DNA from: Rhynchopus sp. YZ270_cl-10
Taxonomy: Eukaryota; Euglenozoa; Diplonemea; Diplonemida; Diplonemidae
Assembly (NCBI GenBank): GCA_964035575.1
Contig: OZ037885.1
Coordinates: forward strand, 806,001 to 870,000
Length of the DNA stretch: 64,000 bases
Direction: 5' to 3'
In this document: positions 26,102 through 36,157 of the stretch, piece by piece
Layout of the letters: every line of letters starts with the position of its first letter
Position numbering within the stretch: the stretch's first letter is position 1
The notes under the pieces: model-generated
Database searches by the model: none
What the model saw: the letters and a program-made list of their open reading frames with translations, nothing else
Told to the model about the DNA's origin: nothing
Program-made: the position numbers and the translations under genes

Positions 26102-28303
26102 ATGATGATACGCAACGTCAGTCTCCTTGGGTTGTCTGGCTGTGGGAAGTCCTCGTTGGTAGATGGGATAGTAGGGGATGACGGCGCTTCTCCACCAGCT
26201 GTTCATTTACCTCGGTGTGTCGATACGGCCTGCGGGAATCGTGTGAATTTGATGGATACTCAGGGGGGGTCTGGGTCTACTCTTGGGGTGAATCTGGTTG
26301 CTGATGGAGCTGTCATTGTTGTTTCAGCGGGAGAGCCTATTGGGGACGCAACATGCAGGGTGCTGAAGGAGTGCATACGGTACGGTGTGGTTCCTCTGCT
26401 CTTCGTAAACAAGGTTGATGCACTGTTTGGGCACCCCGAGGAAGACGTTCTCTCCTCGCTTTCTGAAACAATACAAAATGCAAACTCTGCCTTCTCCACA
26501 CCCCCCTTCTCAAAGGGCACCATCCTCTTCGGAAGTGTACTTCAAAGATGGGCTGTACCATGGTGTTCAGATGGCAACATATCTCTGCGGTCTTGCCTCT
26601 CTCCGATTTTTGAGACCTTTTGTGATGATTCTGTAGAATCCTTGCAAGAAACGTACCCTCTTCGCCAGAGCATGCTTTCTACCATAGTAGCAACCCTTCC
26701 CGGTACAAAGGAGGCGCAAAAGGAGAGGATTGATCGTTTGATTGACCCTTATGTATACCACAACGCAGAGTCTGCAGGGAAGGATGTCACCGCGAACCCA
26801 TATTATACTGCAGTAAAGGAAAGCGAGGTGGAGGGGTTGGGGGTATTGCATGTATTTCAGGTTGTTCCGGAGTGGGGGAGAATTGAAGGGGGGAGTACTA
26901 GTTGTAAGGTGTATGCGAGGATGATGTCTGGGAGTATATCTTGTACGATGCCAGGGAATGTGCGATACAAAAGCTTTTCTGAAAGTAGTGATTCGGCGGC
27001 GGTGGATCCGCATGCGATTCATCAAACGACTCATCGGATCACTGCAGTGCAACGTCTAGGGGATGACGGAGAAAACGAAGAGATTGATACCATCACTCCA
27101 GGAAATATCCTGATAATCACCGGATTGTTACACCGTGAGCTCGCCCTTCCCAATACAACCTGGATTGAAAATGGAGTACCCTCTGCACCATCGATTCCTA
27201 TAGAATTGATGTTTATTTTGCGATGTGAATGGGGTTTGGAAAAGGGGTTGGCTTCAAACGCTCATTTAGCGGTGGATGTTGAGATGTGCCGGGTGGGGGA
27301 TCACAATGATCTTACATTCTGTTTAAAGAAGTTGCAAAAGTATGATTCGTCGTTGGGGGCTTCGGTTGCGGAGTCGGGTTTGCTAACGCTCCATGGTACC
27401 GGAGTGCAGCATTTGCAAGACAGAATCCACCTCTTGGAATCACTGCTAGAAGGGAAGCATCTTCGCACCTCACCCATTTTCAGCACCCTGAGAGAGACCG
27501 TTACTACCACTTCCCCTACCCTTCTCGCTCGATCTCCAAACAGACACAACCGTTTGTATGGTACAGCAAGCCCTTTGGGGTTGGACCTATGCGAAGAGCT
27601 CGATTCATTTCAGCAAATGGAACACCCATTTTATGACCGCACCGTTTTTAGTAATGTTTTGGAAAAAAAATTTGGATGGGGTGCTGGGGAAGTATGGGTG
27701 TTCTCTCCTGCAGCAGGGCCCAACCTTATGGTAGATGTTACCAAGAAGGAGAGGGTTTCGTCATGGGAGGTTGGGGTGCAAAGGGCGTGGTTGTACTCTT
27801 CTTTGTGCGGACCAATTTGTGGTGAACCGATTCGTGGGGTAACAATGAGTGTAGTAGACACCAAGCTGACTGGAGATCACATTCACCGAGGTGCAGGGCA
27901 GGTCATACCGATGCTCAGAAACGCATTTCACGGATTTCTTTTATCGGCGCTTCCTACCCTTCTCGAGCCGAGCTATGAAATAGAAGTGCTCATCCCAATG
28001 CCATCTCTTTCCTCTGCGTTTTCTGCAGCTAACTCACGCAGGTCTACTGTCATCTCCCTTACCGAGCCTACCTCCGGTGTATGCAACACAGCGACGCTTC
28101 TCCTGCAGGTCCCCGCATCCTCTCTCGTCTCTCTGTCAGAAGCGTTGCAGGAGTGGCCGCAGAGAACCCGGTTTGCAAGGTGGACACCACTGCATGGTGT
28201 GCTTTCGGAAGAATCGTCAAATGTTGCGCAAACTGCAGCAGTACAAAGGAGGAGGAAGGGAATGTCTGAGACGATCCCAACGTCGTCGCATGTATTGTCA
28301 TAG
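26102..28303 (+). CDS. Divergent EF-2-family translational GTPase
   Basis: 733 residues. G-domain motifs: P-loop GLSGCGKS (10-17), DTQGG (52-56, in place of the usual DSPGH) and NKVD (103-106). Only about 35 residues separate the P-loop from DTQGG, far fewer than in EF-2, so switch I and the effector loop are largely missing. The later domains are EF-2-like: IRGVTMSVVDTKL, then HIHRGAGQVIP (H595 at the diphthamide position of EF-2), EPSYEIEVLIP, and a C-terminal RRRKGMSETIP similar to EF-2's RKRKGL..IP. Relatives are EF-2, EFL1/Ria1 (60S maturation) and Snu114 (spliceosome); length and motifs fit none cleanly. It is a paralog rather than the main EF-2, possibly with altered GTPase cycling. 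The first of two adjacent ATGs is used. Confidence 0.75.
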   Translation: MMIRNVSLLGLSGCGKSSLVDGIVGDDGASPPAVHLPRCVDTACGNRVNLMDTQGGSGSTLGVNLVADGAVIVVSAGEPIGDATCRVLKECIRYGVVPLLFVNKVDALFGHPEEDVLSSLSETIQNANSAFSTPPFSKGTILFGSVLQRWAVPWCSDGNISLRSCLSPIFETFCDDSVESLQETYPLRQSMLSTIVATLPGTKEAQKERIDRLIDPYVYHNAESAGKDVTANPYYTAVKESEVEGLGVLHVFQVVPEWGRIEGGSTSCKVYARMMSGSISCTMPGNVRYKSFSESSDSAAVDPHAIHQTTHRITAVQRLGDDGENEEIDTITPGNILIITGLLHRELALPNTTWIENGVPSAPSIPIELMFILRCEWGLEKGLASNAHLAVDVEMCRVGDHNDLTFCLKKLQKYDSSLGASVAESGLLTLHGTGVQHLQDRIHLLESLLEGKHLRTSPIFSTLRETVTTTSPTLLARSPNRHNRLYGTASPLGLDLCEELDSFQQMEHPFYDRTVFSNVLEKKFGWGAGEVWVFSPAAGPNLMVDVTKKERVSSWEVGVQRAWLYSSLCGPICGEPIRGVTMSVVDTKLTGDHIHRGAGQVIPMLRNAFHGFLLSALPTLLEPSYEIEVLIPMPSLSSAFSAANSRRSTVISLTEPTSGVCNTATLLLQVPASSLVSLSEALQEWPQRTRFARWTPLHGVLSEESSNVAQTAAVQRRRKGMSETIPTSSHVLS

Positions 28304-28799
28304 GATGGGTGGTTGGTTTTGGCAAAAAATCGCGAGATGGTGTGCGGGTTGGGTTATGATGTTGAAGAGTGGGCAGTGTTTGCAGCAAAAAAAAAAAATA
28401 CAGCGAGGCGTCAAATGACGGTAACAAGAGTGGTTGCGAATAGCATGGTGTTTTGTTGTGCGGTTAAAACCTTCTCTGTGGGTTCCTAATGTATTTGTCG
28501 GAGGATGGGGTGGGTGGTGAAAAAATTGGGGGGGAAAAATACAACAGTTGTGGGGTCTCTCAGAGGCGGAGGAGTATGTGCCCAACGATATCGAGATGCC
28601 GTACCGCCTGTTAGGACGGTTCTTGCATGAACAGCAGTTTTAGCTGTGGGGCCACTTCCCTCGCAGCGCTTCGCAGATGAGTGGGTGCTGTGCGTACCTC
28701 AACACCTCGGGCGGGATGCTCTTCGTCGGCGGTCCCTCAGAGGAAGTGAATCTACCCAAAATGGAGTGGTTGTTGTCTGATAGATGTTTCAACTTTCCT

Positions 28800-28920
28800 T
28801 ACACATATCAGAAACGAAATGGATTGTAGGACCTGCATGGTTTGGGTGTCCCCCCAGTACAGCCCGGTCATTGTACACTGTTTGTCACCAAAGGGTTTTT
28901 GTATTTCAACTCTACGTTCC
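28800..28920 (+). repeat. Family B repeat (ATATCAGAAACGAAATGG subtype)
   Basis: This copy starts with TATCAGAAACGAAATGGATT like the copy at 49888 and unlike the GTAAACCACGAAAT type, so family B has at least two 5' subtypes. Ends GTATTTCAACTCTACG. Confidence 0.75.
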
Positions 28921-28942
28921 TTTCTACACGCATTTTGAAGTA

Positions 28943-29018
28943 CCGTCTTTTGAAAAAAATATGGACCAGAAACATTGGTCCATAATTATTCTGGTCCATA
29001 TTTTTTTTTGAAAGACGG
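28943..29018. mobile_element. Short palindromic TA-flanked MITE, 76 bp
   Basis: CCGTCTTT at the left and AAAGACGG at the right are bordered by TA (28941-28942, 29019-29020). The arms continue through an A run and ATATGGACCAGA, so almost the whole element folds into one hairpin around ACATTGGTCCATAATTAT. Tc1/mariner-type target. Confidence 0.7.
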
Positions 29019-29178
29019 TATCTTGTAAAATATCTTCTCTTTTCTCAAACAATTAATACTAGAGGCACCAAAACACCTCTATTGATAAAACATTCTTCTC
29101 TTTAAAGGGAGACCAACGCAGGAGAGGCTTAACCAACACTTCCAAAACCCCCCATTTTTTTTTCCCCTTCTCTTCTGC

Positions 29179-32100
29179 CAGGGTCCTCAACCGTAGACAA
29201 AGTCTGGCCACAGATTTGTCTAAGTTAAAAAAAAAGGCTAAAAAAAAATTTTCGCGCTCCGCGCGAAAAGGTCCTGTACAAAGCTAAAAATTGGGGGCTT
29301 TTTTTTTTTGTGTTGCTTTTTCGAAACTCGTTAAGTGGTCTTTTCATTTCAATAGAAGAGTTCGACAAATGAACAATCACACCCCACCCCACCCCTTCGC
29401 CCCACCCGTACCCCTAACCCCATTGTCCCCCCAACCTGATAAGCATCACACAGAAACTCTAACCTTCTTTCTTTTAAAGGCTTCAAAAATCCTTTGGATT
29501 TGGTCAGGCGTAAATTTATTCTCATTTGTCTCTGCCTGTTTGCACATAAGAATGCATAGCAGACTTGAATCCAGCAGTTTGTTTCTGTAGCTATTCTTGA
29601 CGTACTTCATGCCGTTGAAGCAGCGCTCGTCTTCAACTGATGTGACGGGGATTGACAACCCAAGCAAAACAAGATCCCTCATAATGGGGTAGGCGTCTCC
29701 TGCGGAACTTGTCAAGAATGTTGCGATCAGGTCCGAAGTGTCCTTTGTTGTAGTTCTCTTCGACAAAACGTCCACCAGGATCCTCCATTCTTTCACAGCT
29801 ACAGCTTTCTTTGTCTCCAGACTGTTCAGTTCTGGCGACTCCTCAACGAACGGCGTCGTGTCCACGCTCAGTAACGGCGTTGTTTGAGTGCGCGATATCA
29901 CAGTATGCTCCGTCTTGGAGTACTCTGGTCTCCCACGCGTCTTCTCGCCCACAACATCGTACTTTTTGTACTCGAGTGTATGCAGCTCAGTAAATTCCTC
30001 GATGAGCTTCTTCACCTCGGTGTTGCCGTAGATCGCCAGCCCGTCCGCGTTAGCAGGGAGGTTGCGGATGTCGAATACTGAGAAGCATCTCACAATGTCC
30101 ATGTTCACGAATCGTTCACTGAGGCACTTCAGCAGCTCCTTGAGGTATGGCTTGCAGACCGTGTCGTGATGAATCGCAAAGTTCCGACGGGAAAGTTTTG
30201 TACCGTGGCATTGATTATACCTCGGTACCCATTCTGGGTAGAACGGGAACATGTTCGGGTTGGTTTCAAGCAACGACAATGACGCAACACATTTGTCGAT
30301 GTGGCTGCAAACGGTGAGCAGGTTTGTGTTCCTGCTCTGGAGCGACGTCGACAGCACGTTCAACTCGTCCAGGACCACCGTCATGAAGGACAACGTTGCA
30401 AAAAAACCGGGCTCTTTGATGTGCTGCGCGATGAACGGTGCTTCCACGTCGCCGGCCTCTCCAAGCTTGCACAGGGCGCTGTGCACGGCGGGGTACTCCT
30501 TGCGGACGGTGCTGCAACACCTGCCGTTGGTGAGCCACCGGGTGTCACCCGGCTTTGCGATGAGGATGTCACAGTACTCACACAAGTCGCGAAGTTCCTC
30601 CAGCATCTCCTCCAGGGTGTCGAGCTTAATCTTGGATCCCGAAAAAAAAACCCACACCCACCGCAGGCCGTCGAAGAACCGGGTAATCTCCGGCGATTTC
30701 CCCTCTGCCGCTGCTTCTGGGCCACAGAGTGCGAGGGAGTGTGCGTAGCACCAGGTGAAGAGGGCGCCTGGGTTTATGTCTGCACGGATTTGTTGTTGGC
30801 AGCCCTTGTTCGAGGAACGCATTGCCGATGCGCCATCAAACGAGCATCCACTCATCTTCCCGTAGTCGAGCCCGAGCTGGTCTATCCACTTCGTCAGCAA
30901 CGACGCGTAACCAGCCCCCGTCTGGTCCTTCAGCTCACCCATCATGATGAGCTTCTCGACGGGGGTGGCACCGACCATGTATCGCACGACGAAGACGAGT
31001 TGCTCCTTCTTGCTGACGTCGCGTGAGCAATCCCCCGACAGGCCCCAGAAACGGGAGGCTTTGACCTGCTTGAGGAGGTCTTCTGTCAACACCTCCGTGA
31101 TGCAGGACATGATCTCTAAGACTGCACCGCAGCTGAGATAGCGTATTTGTTGTCTGAGGTATGCCTCCATGTCGGTGCACTCCAGCTTGTCTGCGAAAAA
31201 ACTCAGAAACTCCTCCAAGTTAGAGTGCCCTACACCTTTGCGCGCGAGGAAAACAATAACCTCAATGCATATTTTCAGCATTTTTTGGTTGAACTCGACT
31301 TCTTTGTCGCTGTTGGCGTGCAACGTGTGAAGCACGGTTCCATTGGAAGCCTGCAGAGCGGCAGCCTTCACGAGACGTTGGTGTTTGGGGTCGCCTGCAT
31401 GCGCAGGGAGGTCTCTGGCGAGCTTGGTCTTTGCATGAGAGAAAGCACCACAATACAAGCACTTGAACTTGTCTTCACCCACCACCAACCAGGGGGAAAA
31501 ACGGTTCAAATGGCCCTGCACCGTGCTCTCCCGCAGACCCATACAACCTTTCTCCTGCGCTTCGCGTTTACGTTTCAGCGTGTTGGTGGAGTCGGTGTTC
31601 GCTGGTGCGGTCGTGGTGTTCGTGAGGTTGGGATTGTTCGTGTTGGAGTGCGTGGGACCTAAGAAGACAACATCGCCGTCAGAAGAGTACTCGTCGACAT
31701 CATCGATTTCCATTGCTGCCTCGGGTTGCTCGGATGCTGCGTTGCGTCTCACTGGCACACATTGCTCCTCCTCCTCTTCTTCGGACGTTGAATCCACGTA
31801 CTTAACAGCACTCACCTGTGGAGCCATCATCACCACACGTTTCTTCACCTTCTTGCCTTGCGACACCTGGCTCTGCACAGACACGGCAGAGGCATCGCTG
31901 TCTCCCCCCTTCTCTGCTTCGTTCATGGCGAACTCATGCGCCTCCGCAACGATCGTCAGGATCGTCTTCCGCTTGCTCCCCTCCCTGTCGTCGTCCGCCA
32001 GTTTGGCGCGATCAAACTCCTTCAACCAGAGTTTGAGCACCTTGTTGGTGTCGTTCTGGTGGTTTTTAAACCCCCTCACCGTCCCCTCCGCCACAAGAAA

Positions 32101-32549
32101 AAGGTGAAGGGAAGCGAGCCGGGGTGTCGGACCATCGGGGATGGACTTGTACTTGCCTGAAGACCACAGGTCGTAGTGCGTATCCCCTTTGTTGGGTTCC
32201 ACCACACGTACCACAGGTGCCGCAACAGCTCCCTTCTTGAACATGGACACGATGGTGGGCTGTGCTTTGGAGGTCTTGGCAGTGGCAGGCATTTTTGCGG
32301 ATGAGTTTGTTCAATTGTAGTTAGTCTGAGGAGGTGGCTTGTGTGGGTGGGTACAATGGGGTCCGCGCAGGTGAGGACTGAGGGAGTCTTGAGGGAACTC
32401 ATTTTTTTTTTTGTTTTCAGTAAAGCTTCTTCTCTTTCAAACCACCCAAAAACCCAAAACCCAGGTTTTGTCTAACTTAGACAAAGCGTTTTTCAAAAAA
32501 AAAAAAATTGTCTAAGTTAAGGCCTAACTTAGACAGGTTGAGGACCCTG
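29179..32549 (-). mobile_element. Complete hAT DNA transposon with 8-bp TSD
   Basis: TIRs CAGGGTCCTCAACC (14 bp, perfect) lie at 29179 and, inverted, ending at 32549. The octamer TCTTCTGC flanks both sides (29171-29178 and 32550-32557), the hAT hallmark. Subterminal copies of TGTCTAAGTTA in both orientations (near 29216, 32470, 32509 and 32524) resemble transposase-binding sites. A hairpin TTTTCGCGC..GCGCGAAAA is near 29248. One uninterrupted transposase frame fills the element. Perfect TIRs and TSD with an open frame suggest a recent and possibly still active copy. It is inserted about 100 bp before the mitochondrial bL17 start. Confidence 0.95.
29446..32292 (-). CDS. hAT-family transposase
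   Basis: 948 residues, no frameshift or stop. A Ser/Thr- and acid-rich N-terminal region is followed by a BED-like zinc finger (about 266-310: FSPWLV, CLYCGAFSHA, HAGDPKHQ), the RNase H-like core interrupted by a helical insertion, and the C-terminal hAT dimerisation region (YPIMRDLVLLGLSIPVTSVE, then DERCFNGMKYVKNSYRNKL). It carries out cut-and-paste transposition of the surrounding element, with 8-bp target duplication. A simple nuclear-localisation-like basic stretch (LKRKREA) lies near residue 238. The ATG at 32292 is the first in frame and gives a sensible N-terminus. The strand is opposite to all host genes. Confidence 0.92.
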   Translation of the reverse strand: MPATAKTSKAQPTIVSMFKKGAVAAPVVRVVEPNKGDTHYDLWSSGKYKSIPDGPTPRLASLHLFLVAEGTVRGFKNHQNDTNKVLKLWLKEFDRAKLADDDREGSKRKTILTIVAEAHEFAMNEAEKGGDSDASAVSVQSQVSQGKKVKKRVVMMAPQVSAVKYVDSTSEEEEEEQCVPVRRNAASEQPEAAMEIDDVDEYSSDGDVVFLGPTHSNTNNPNLTNTTTAPANTDSTNTLKRKREAQEKGCMGLRESTVQGHLNRFSPWLVVGEDKFKCLYCGAFSHAKTKLARDLPAHAGDPKHQRLVKAAALQASNGTVLHTLHANSDKEVEFNQKMLKICIEVIVFLARKGVGHSNLEEFLSFFADKLECTDMEAYLRQQIRYLSCGAVLEIMSCITEVLTEDLLKQVKASRFWGLSGDCSRDVSKKEQLVFVVRYMVGATPVEKLIMMGELKDQTGAGYASLLTKWIDQLGLDYGKMSGCSFDGASAMRSSNKGCQQQIRADINPGALFTWCYAHSLALCGPEAAAEGKSPEITRFFDGLRWVWVFFSGSKIKLDTLEEMLEELRDLCEYCDILIAKPGDTRWLTNGRCCSTVRKEYPAVHSALCKLGEAGDVEAPFIAQHIKEPGFFATLSFMTVVLDELNVLSTSLQSRNTNLLTVCSHIDKCVASLSLLETNPNMFPFYPEWVPRYNQCHGTKLSRRNFAIHHDTVCKPYLKELLKCLSERFVNMDIVRCFSVFDIRNLPANADGLAIYGNTEVKKLIEEFTELHTLEYKKYDVVGEKTRGRPEYSKTEHTVISRTQTTPLLSVDTTPFVEESPELNSLETKKAVAVKEWRILVDVLSKRTTTKDTSDLIATFLTSSAGDAYPIMRDLVLLGLSIPVTSVEDERCFNGMKYVKNSYRNKLLDSSLLCILMCKQAETNENKFTPDQIQRIFEAFKRKKVRVSV

Positions 32550-32648
32550 TCTTCTGCTCACATTCCCAGTTTTTTTTTTTAAACCCCCTTTTAGCCCCCC
32601 TTTTTTTCACCCCTTTTTTCAGGAAAAGAGCCTTATTGAGGCTAGAAA

Positions 32649-35600
32649 ATGAAGGTGTGTAGGGTGCTGCGACAGGCAGGGTTGCCTGATGAGCAGGGGC
32701 CTCATCTGCAGAGAGGGGGGATCCAGTGGGTGCCACCGTCGCATTCGTGGGGGCACCACAACATCAAGACGAGGCAGTCCTCGACAGTGCCAAATGCGTC
32801 AGATAATACAGAGCCTTTTCTTGTGGAGTACGACAGATCGCGTATGAAGGCCTTCATGGAGAACCGACACCACTTCTTCATGTACACCAGGAAGATCCCT
32901 GAGTTCTGGAAAAACCATCGGTATGGAAGCAAAAAGGGGAGGGTTTGGGGGAAGGGAAGAGAGGGGAGGTTGGTTGGTGCTTGGGTTTTTGTAAAAAAAA
33001 ACAAAAAGGGCGATGGGGTGGGGTTGGTTGTTATCTGAGTGAAGAGATGTTCATATTGGAATCTTTTGTTTCCGTTTACCAAATTAGCGACTCAGGGTTT
33101 GTGCTCCTCTATAGCCTCTCCCATACTGCGAAGGGCAGAGGACCCCCAACCGGACCCTACATCACACAGGATTCGCGTTCCTGTGTTTTGCAATGATCCC
33201 TGTTCATCTGGTTGATGAGAGTGGAAGCAAACATAGCTTTGTTTTTGTTCCCCTTTGGTAATATATTATTAGGTGTTCGGATGGTGGTTACCATTTTCTT
33301 TTTTTTTAGCTTGGATTTTTTTCGGGTGTTTAGGATTTGCCCAACAACTTTGCTTTCAAACACCTACACCACACTACACCCTGCATCCGTACCTTTTTAA
33401 AGACCACCAAAACAAAAAAAGAATACAAAGCAAAAACAACAACTTTCATTTAAACACCCTTTGGAAGTGGTGTCACGATGTGCTGTGGGCAGTGTCTCTG
33501 CTATTCTACCCTCCCCTGGGACGTCCCATTGTAACGTAATGTTAATGTAATGTTAGTGGAATACAAAAAGAGCACAAAGCAAAAAACAACAACTTTCATT
33601 CAAACACCCCCTACAGAATGTACTACAAGCTTGGAGAGTCTTTGCAGGAGTGGCGTGAACAACGTATAAGACAACGAATCGAAGAACTCTTCACACAGGA
33701 CGCATGCCAATGCTCTGAGACCGAGGCTTTTGAGGTAAAGCGTGTTTCTGATAGGCTGGTTACTTTGATAAAGGATGGGAGCAAGAGCAGTAGGCGGATC
33801 GTGCAGGAGTTCTTTGAGGCGAAGAACTGGTCGGGAGGGAAGACGTCGCGCAATTATGATGGGCTTGGGGAGTCTGGGGATTCGAGGGCCATGTATAAAG
33901 CGTTTGACGACTTTCCGCAACGGTTTAAGGCGCGTCACAGCAACTACACACGGATGACGATCACGCACACACACCAGGAGCGCAAGAACGGGCAGTTCAT
34001 CAACGCCTCGAACAACATGCTTCTCTCGAAGCGCATCGGCCGCATCTGCATCGTGGAGATGCGTGACCGCGACCTCTCGCTCTTCCACAGAGGCCAGCTC
34101 ATCACCGGTGACAAAGGCGAAGACGTCTGGGACCACGAAAACGACAGACCCCTCCTCGACACACACAGAGGCTTCCAAGAGCAACCAATCGGGGTGCAAG
34201 TGGACGATAAGATCCGCCAGCAGGAGGAACAGGTGTGAAAGAGGGGAAATGAAAGAAGAGATTATATTTGTGGGGTAGCTTTTTTTTGATGGAGTGCGTA
34301 TGCAGCGGGACACCTGTAGATGTCTCTTTATTTCCCAAAGGTGAAGCCTCCGCTGAGGTTTATAATCGTTTAGAATTACCCGACAAAGTTTCCTCTTTTT
34401 TTTCCACGAACACTTGTAGAGAATTGGTTTTTTTTTTGATCTGGGGGAAAATGCCTCGTTTTTTGTTTAGACTTAGGTTTCCTTTTATATCTTCTGTTGT
34501 TGGCCGCAGGGTACTTTGTGCTTTCATCCAGCGGGGAGGTGCCTGCATCAATAACTTCACTTTGTTTTTGTTCGTTTTTTTTTTTTGTTTATTACAGCCA
34601 AACCCACATGACCTCAAACACCACACACCACAGGAGGGCCTCGGAAAGGACGATATGTACCAATACGTGCACGACCCTTCACAGTATATCTATGTATGGA
34701 CCCCCCGACAGCTCGGCTTTACCCTTTTAGTGGGCAGGTTTGCATCTGTGCAGAAAGCTTCTATGACTTTCAATCAGTTAACCACCAACTGATCCCTTAC
34801 TAAGACAAACGCCCTCCCCCCTCCTTCCCCCCTTGAAGCAACATTACATTACAACCTACACAACGGTAGGTTTTTTACTTTTCTTTTTTACCTTACTTTT
34901 TCCCCCAGCGTTGGTGACTGCCTGATTGATCATCGATTTAAATTTTCACTTTATTAATGGTGTGGCTGAAAGGGGGTGCTATTTTTTTCTGCTATTTTCT
35001 GCTATTTTGGGGTCGTCGGCCACAATTTATTTTAAATTTTTTTTTTCAAATCATCCCCCTCTCCCCCTCTTATCACCACTCCCCTCTCCCTACAGAACCA
35101 AGGCGATATTGAGGACGAAGAGGGCGATGCAGCAGACTTCAACAAACAGGTGTACTACCGATGGATGGGGCACACCTACAGATCAGGGGCCATCAACGCG
35201 GCGCAGGCAGAGGCAGATGAGAAGTACCCCTTTGAGTTGGAGAACCTGAAGGACTACATGCGTGAGTTCCGCTTCAACGCCACCAAGCGCAAGCTTTACG
35301 AAGACAAGAACTTCTACAGCCTCTTCCCGACCATCTCCGACCCCTGCTGGCTCGAGAAGATCTACAAACCCTTCCTCCGTCTCGACGAAGACAAGCAGGT
35401 CGAAGTCTACCGATTGCTCGAAAACATCAACATCCACAACATGAGCTCCACGCTCCTCACAGAAGGCCTCCCACGTCCAAAGAAAATCGACAAAGACGCC
35501 CACGAAGACCACGTCCGCAAAACATGGAGAAACAAACTGAAATACCTCGAAATCTTCCCGCATACCGACCCACGTGACCGTGAGTTGCTTTCTCCTGCGC

Positions 35601-35650
35601 ATCGTGACGTTGCAGACGGAAAGGTTGTCGCAGATGAGAGGCAAAAATAA
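32649..35650 (+). CDS. MRPL17: Mitochondrial large-subunit ribosomal protein bL17, extended, four exons
   Basis: Exons 32649-32920, 33617-34232, 34598-34693 and 35096-35650 join in frame to 512 residues. The bL17 fold is in exons 1-2: HRMYYKLGESLQEWREQRI corresponds to the bacterial HRKAMLRNLATSL..ERI helix, then EAFEVKRVSDRLVTLIKDG, RRIVQEFF, FKARHSNYTRM and RICIVEMRD match the conserved core. Bacterial bL17 is about 120 residues, so this protein has an N-terminal extension of about 85 and a C-terminal extension of over 260 (charged, for example VYYRWMGHTYRSGAINAAQA) that I do not recognise. Large extensions are typical of protein-rich mitoribosomes such as those of Euglenozoa. A TTTTTTCAG acceptor lies 24 bases before the ATG. 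Intron 2 contains a family D copy. Confidence 0.72.
33408..33616 (+). repeat. Local duplication in bL17m intron 1
   Basis: AGCAAAAACAACAACTTTCA..AAACACCC occurs near 33428-33463 and again near 33577-33612, the second copy running into the exon 2 acceptor (CCCCCTACAG). The first copy has CCTTTGG where the second has the CTACAG acceptor. Fragments GTAATGTTA between them are also repeated. Confidence 0.7.
34508..34585 (+). repeat. Family D copy whose tail abuts a splice acceptor
   Basis: ACTTTGTGCTTTCATCCAGC, then GAGGTGCCTGCATCAATAAC and TTCACTTTG followed by T-rich sequence that runs straight into ATTACAG, the bL17m exon 3 acceptor at 34597. The repeat tail therefore supplies the pyrimidine tract. 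Confidence 0.75.
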
Positions 35651-36157
35651 AAGAAATATCGGTAGCGAAAAAAGTGTCATCAAAATGCACACCTAAAAAA
35701 GAAAGGGTCAGGGTGGAGGGGGGAATGGGTGGTAGAAAACCGAACACGAAAAAAAGGAACTCATTTTTTTTTTTTTTTAAATATGCCCACATCACTATTT
35801 TCCTTTTTCTCATATCGCCCTTTTCTCACTGCAAAATGATTTTCATGCAAGAGATAGATCTGCGAGGTGATAGGCTTGCGTGCAGATCACACAGGGGGTC
35901 GTTACTACCCAATCATTTTCTAAAGAAGAAATAATCATGGCGAATGATCTACCTTTTCTGACATTCATTTCGCCCTTTTTGGGTGACTTTGTTTTGTACA
36001 GAACCCATCTTCAGAGGGTACTTGCGTCGATGTCAACAAAACCTCCCAGCTCATCCTCAGTTGTCTACCCTAATACAACAACAGTGCTCTATGCACCACC
36101 AAAACTCTCTCAATCAATCTACACTAATACAACCAAGTTTTGACAGAGAAGGCCAAT
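35651..36157. other. Intergenic, 5' flank of Sec23
   Basis: About 500 bp, no gene or named repeat seen. T- and A-rich. A CTAATACAACCAAG-like motif near 36124 resembles one at about 10717 upstream of SERCA. GTTTTGACAG at 36137-36146 would act as acceptor 11 bases before the Sec23 start. Confidence 0.5.

Larger units (their letters stand above)
28304..29178. other. Gap with possible orphan coding fragments
   Basis: 28546-28644 reads through to a stop as LSEAEEYVPNDIEMPYRLLG with RFLHEQQF after it. A second open stretch at about 28678-28790 includes CCAYLNTSGGMLFVGGPSEE. Both look more protein-like than the surroundings but have no start or splice context I can join, so they may be remnants of a displaced gene. 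Further on are a family B copy (28800-28920) and a TA-flanked MITE (28943-29018). Confidence 0.35.
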
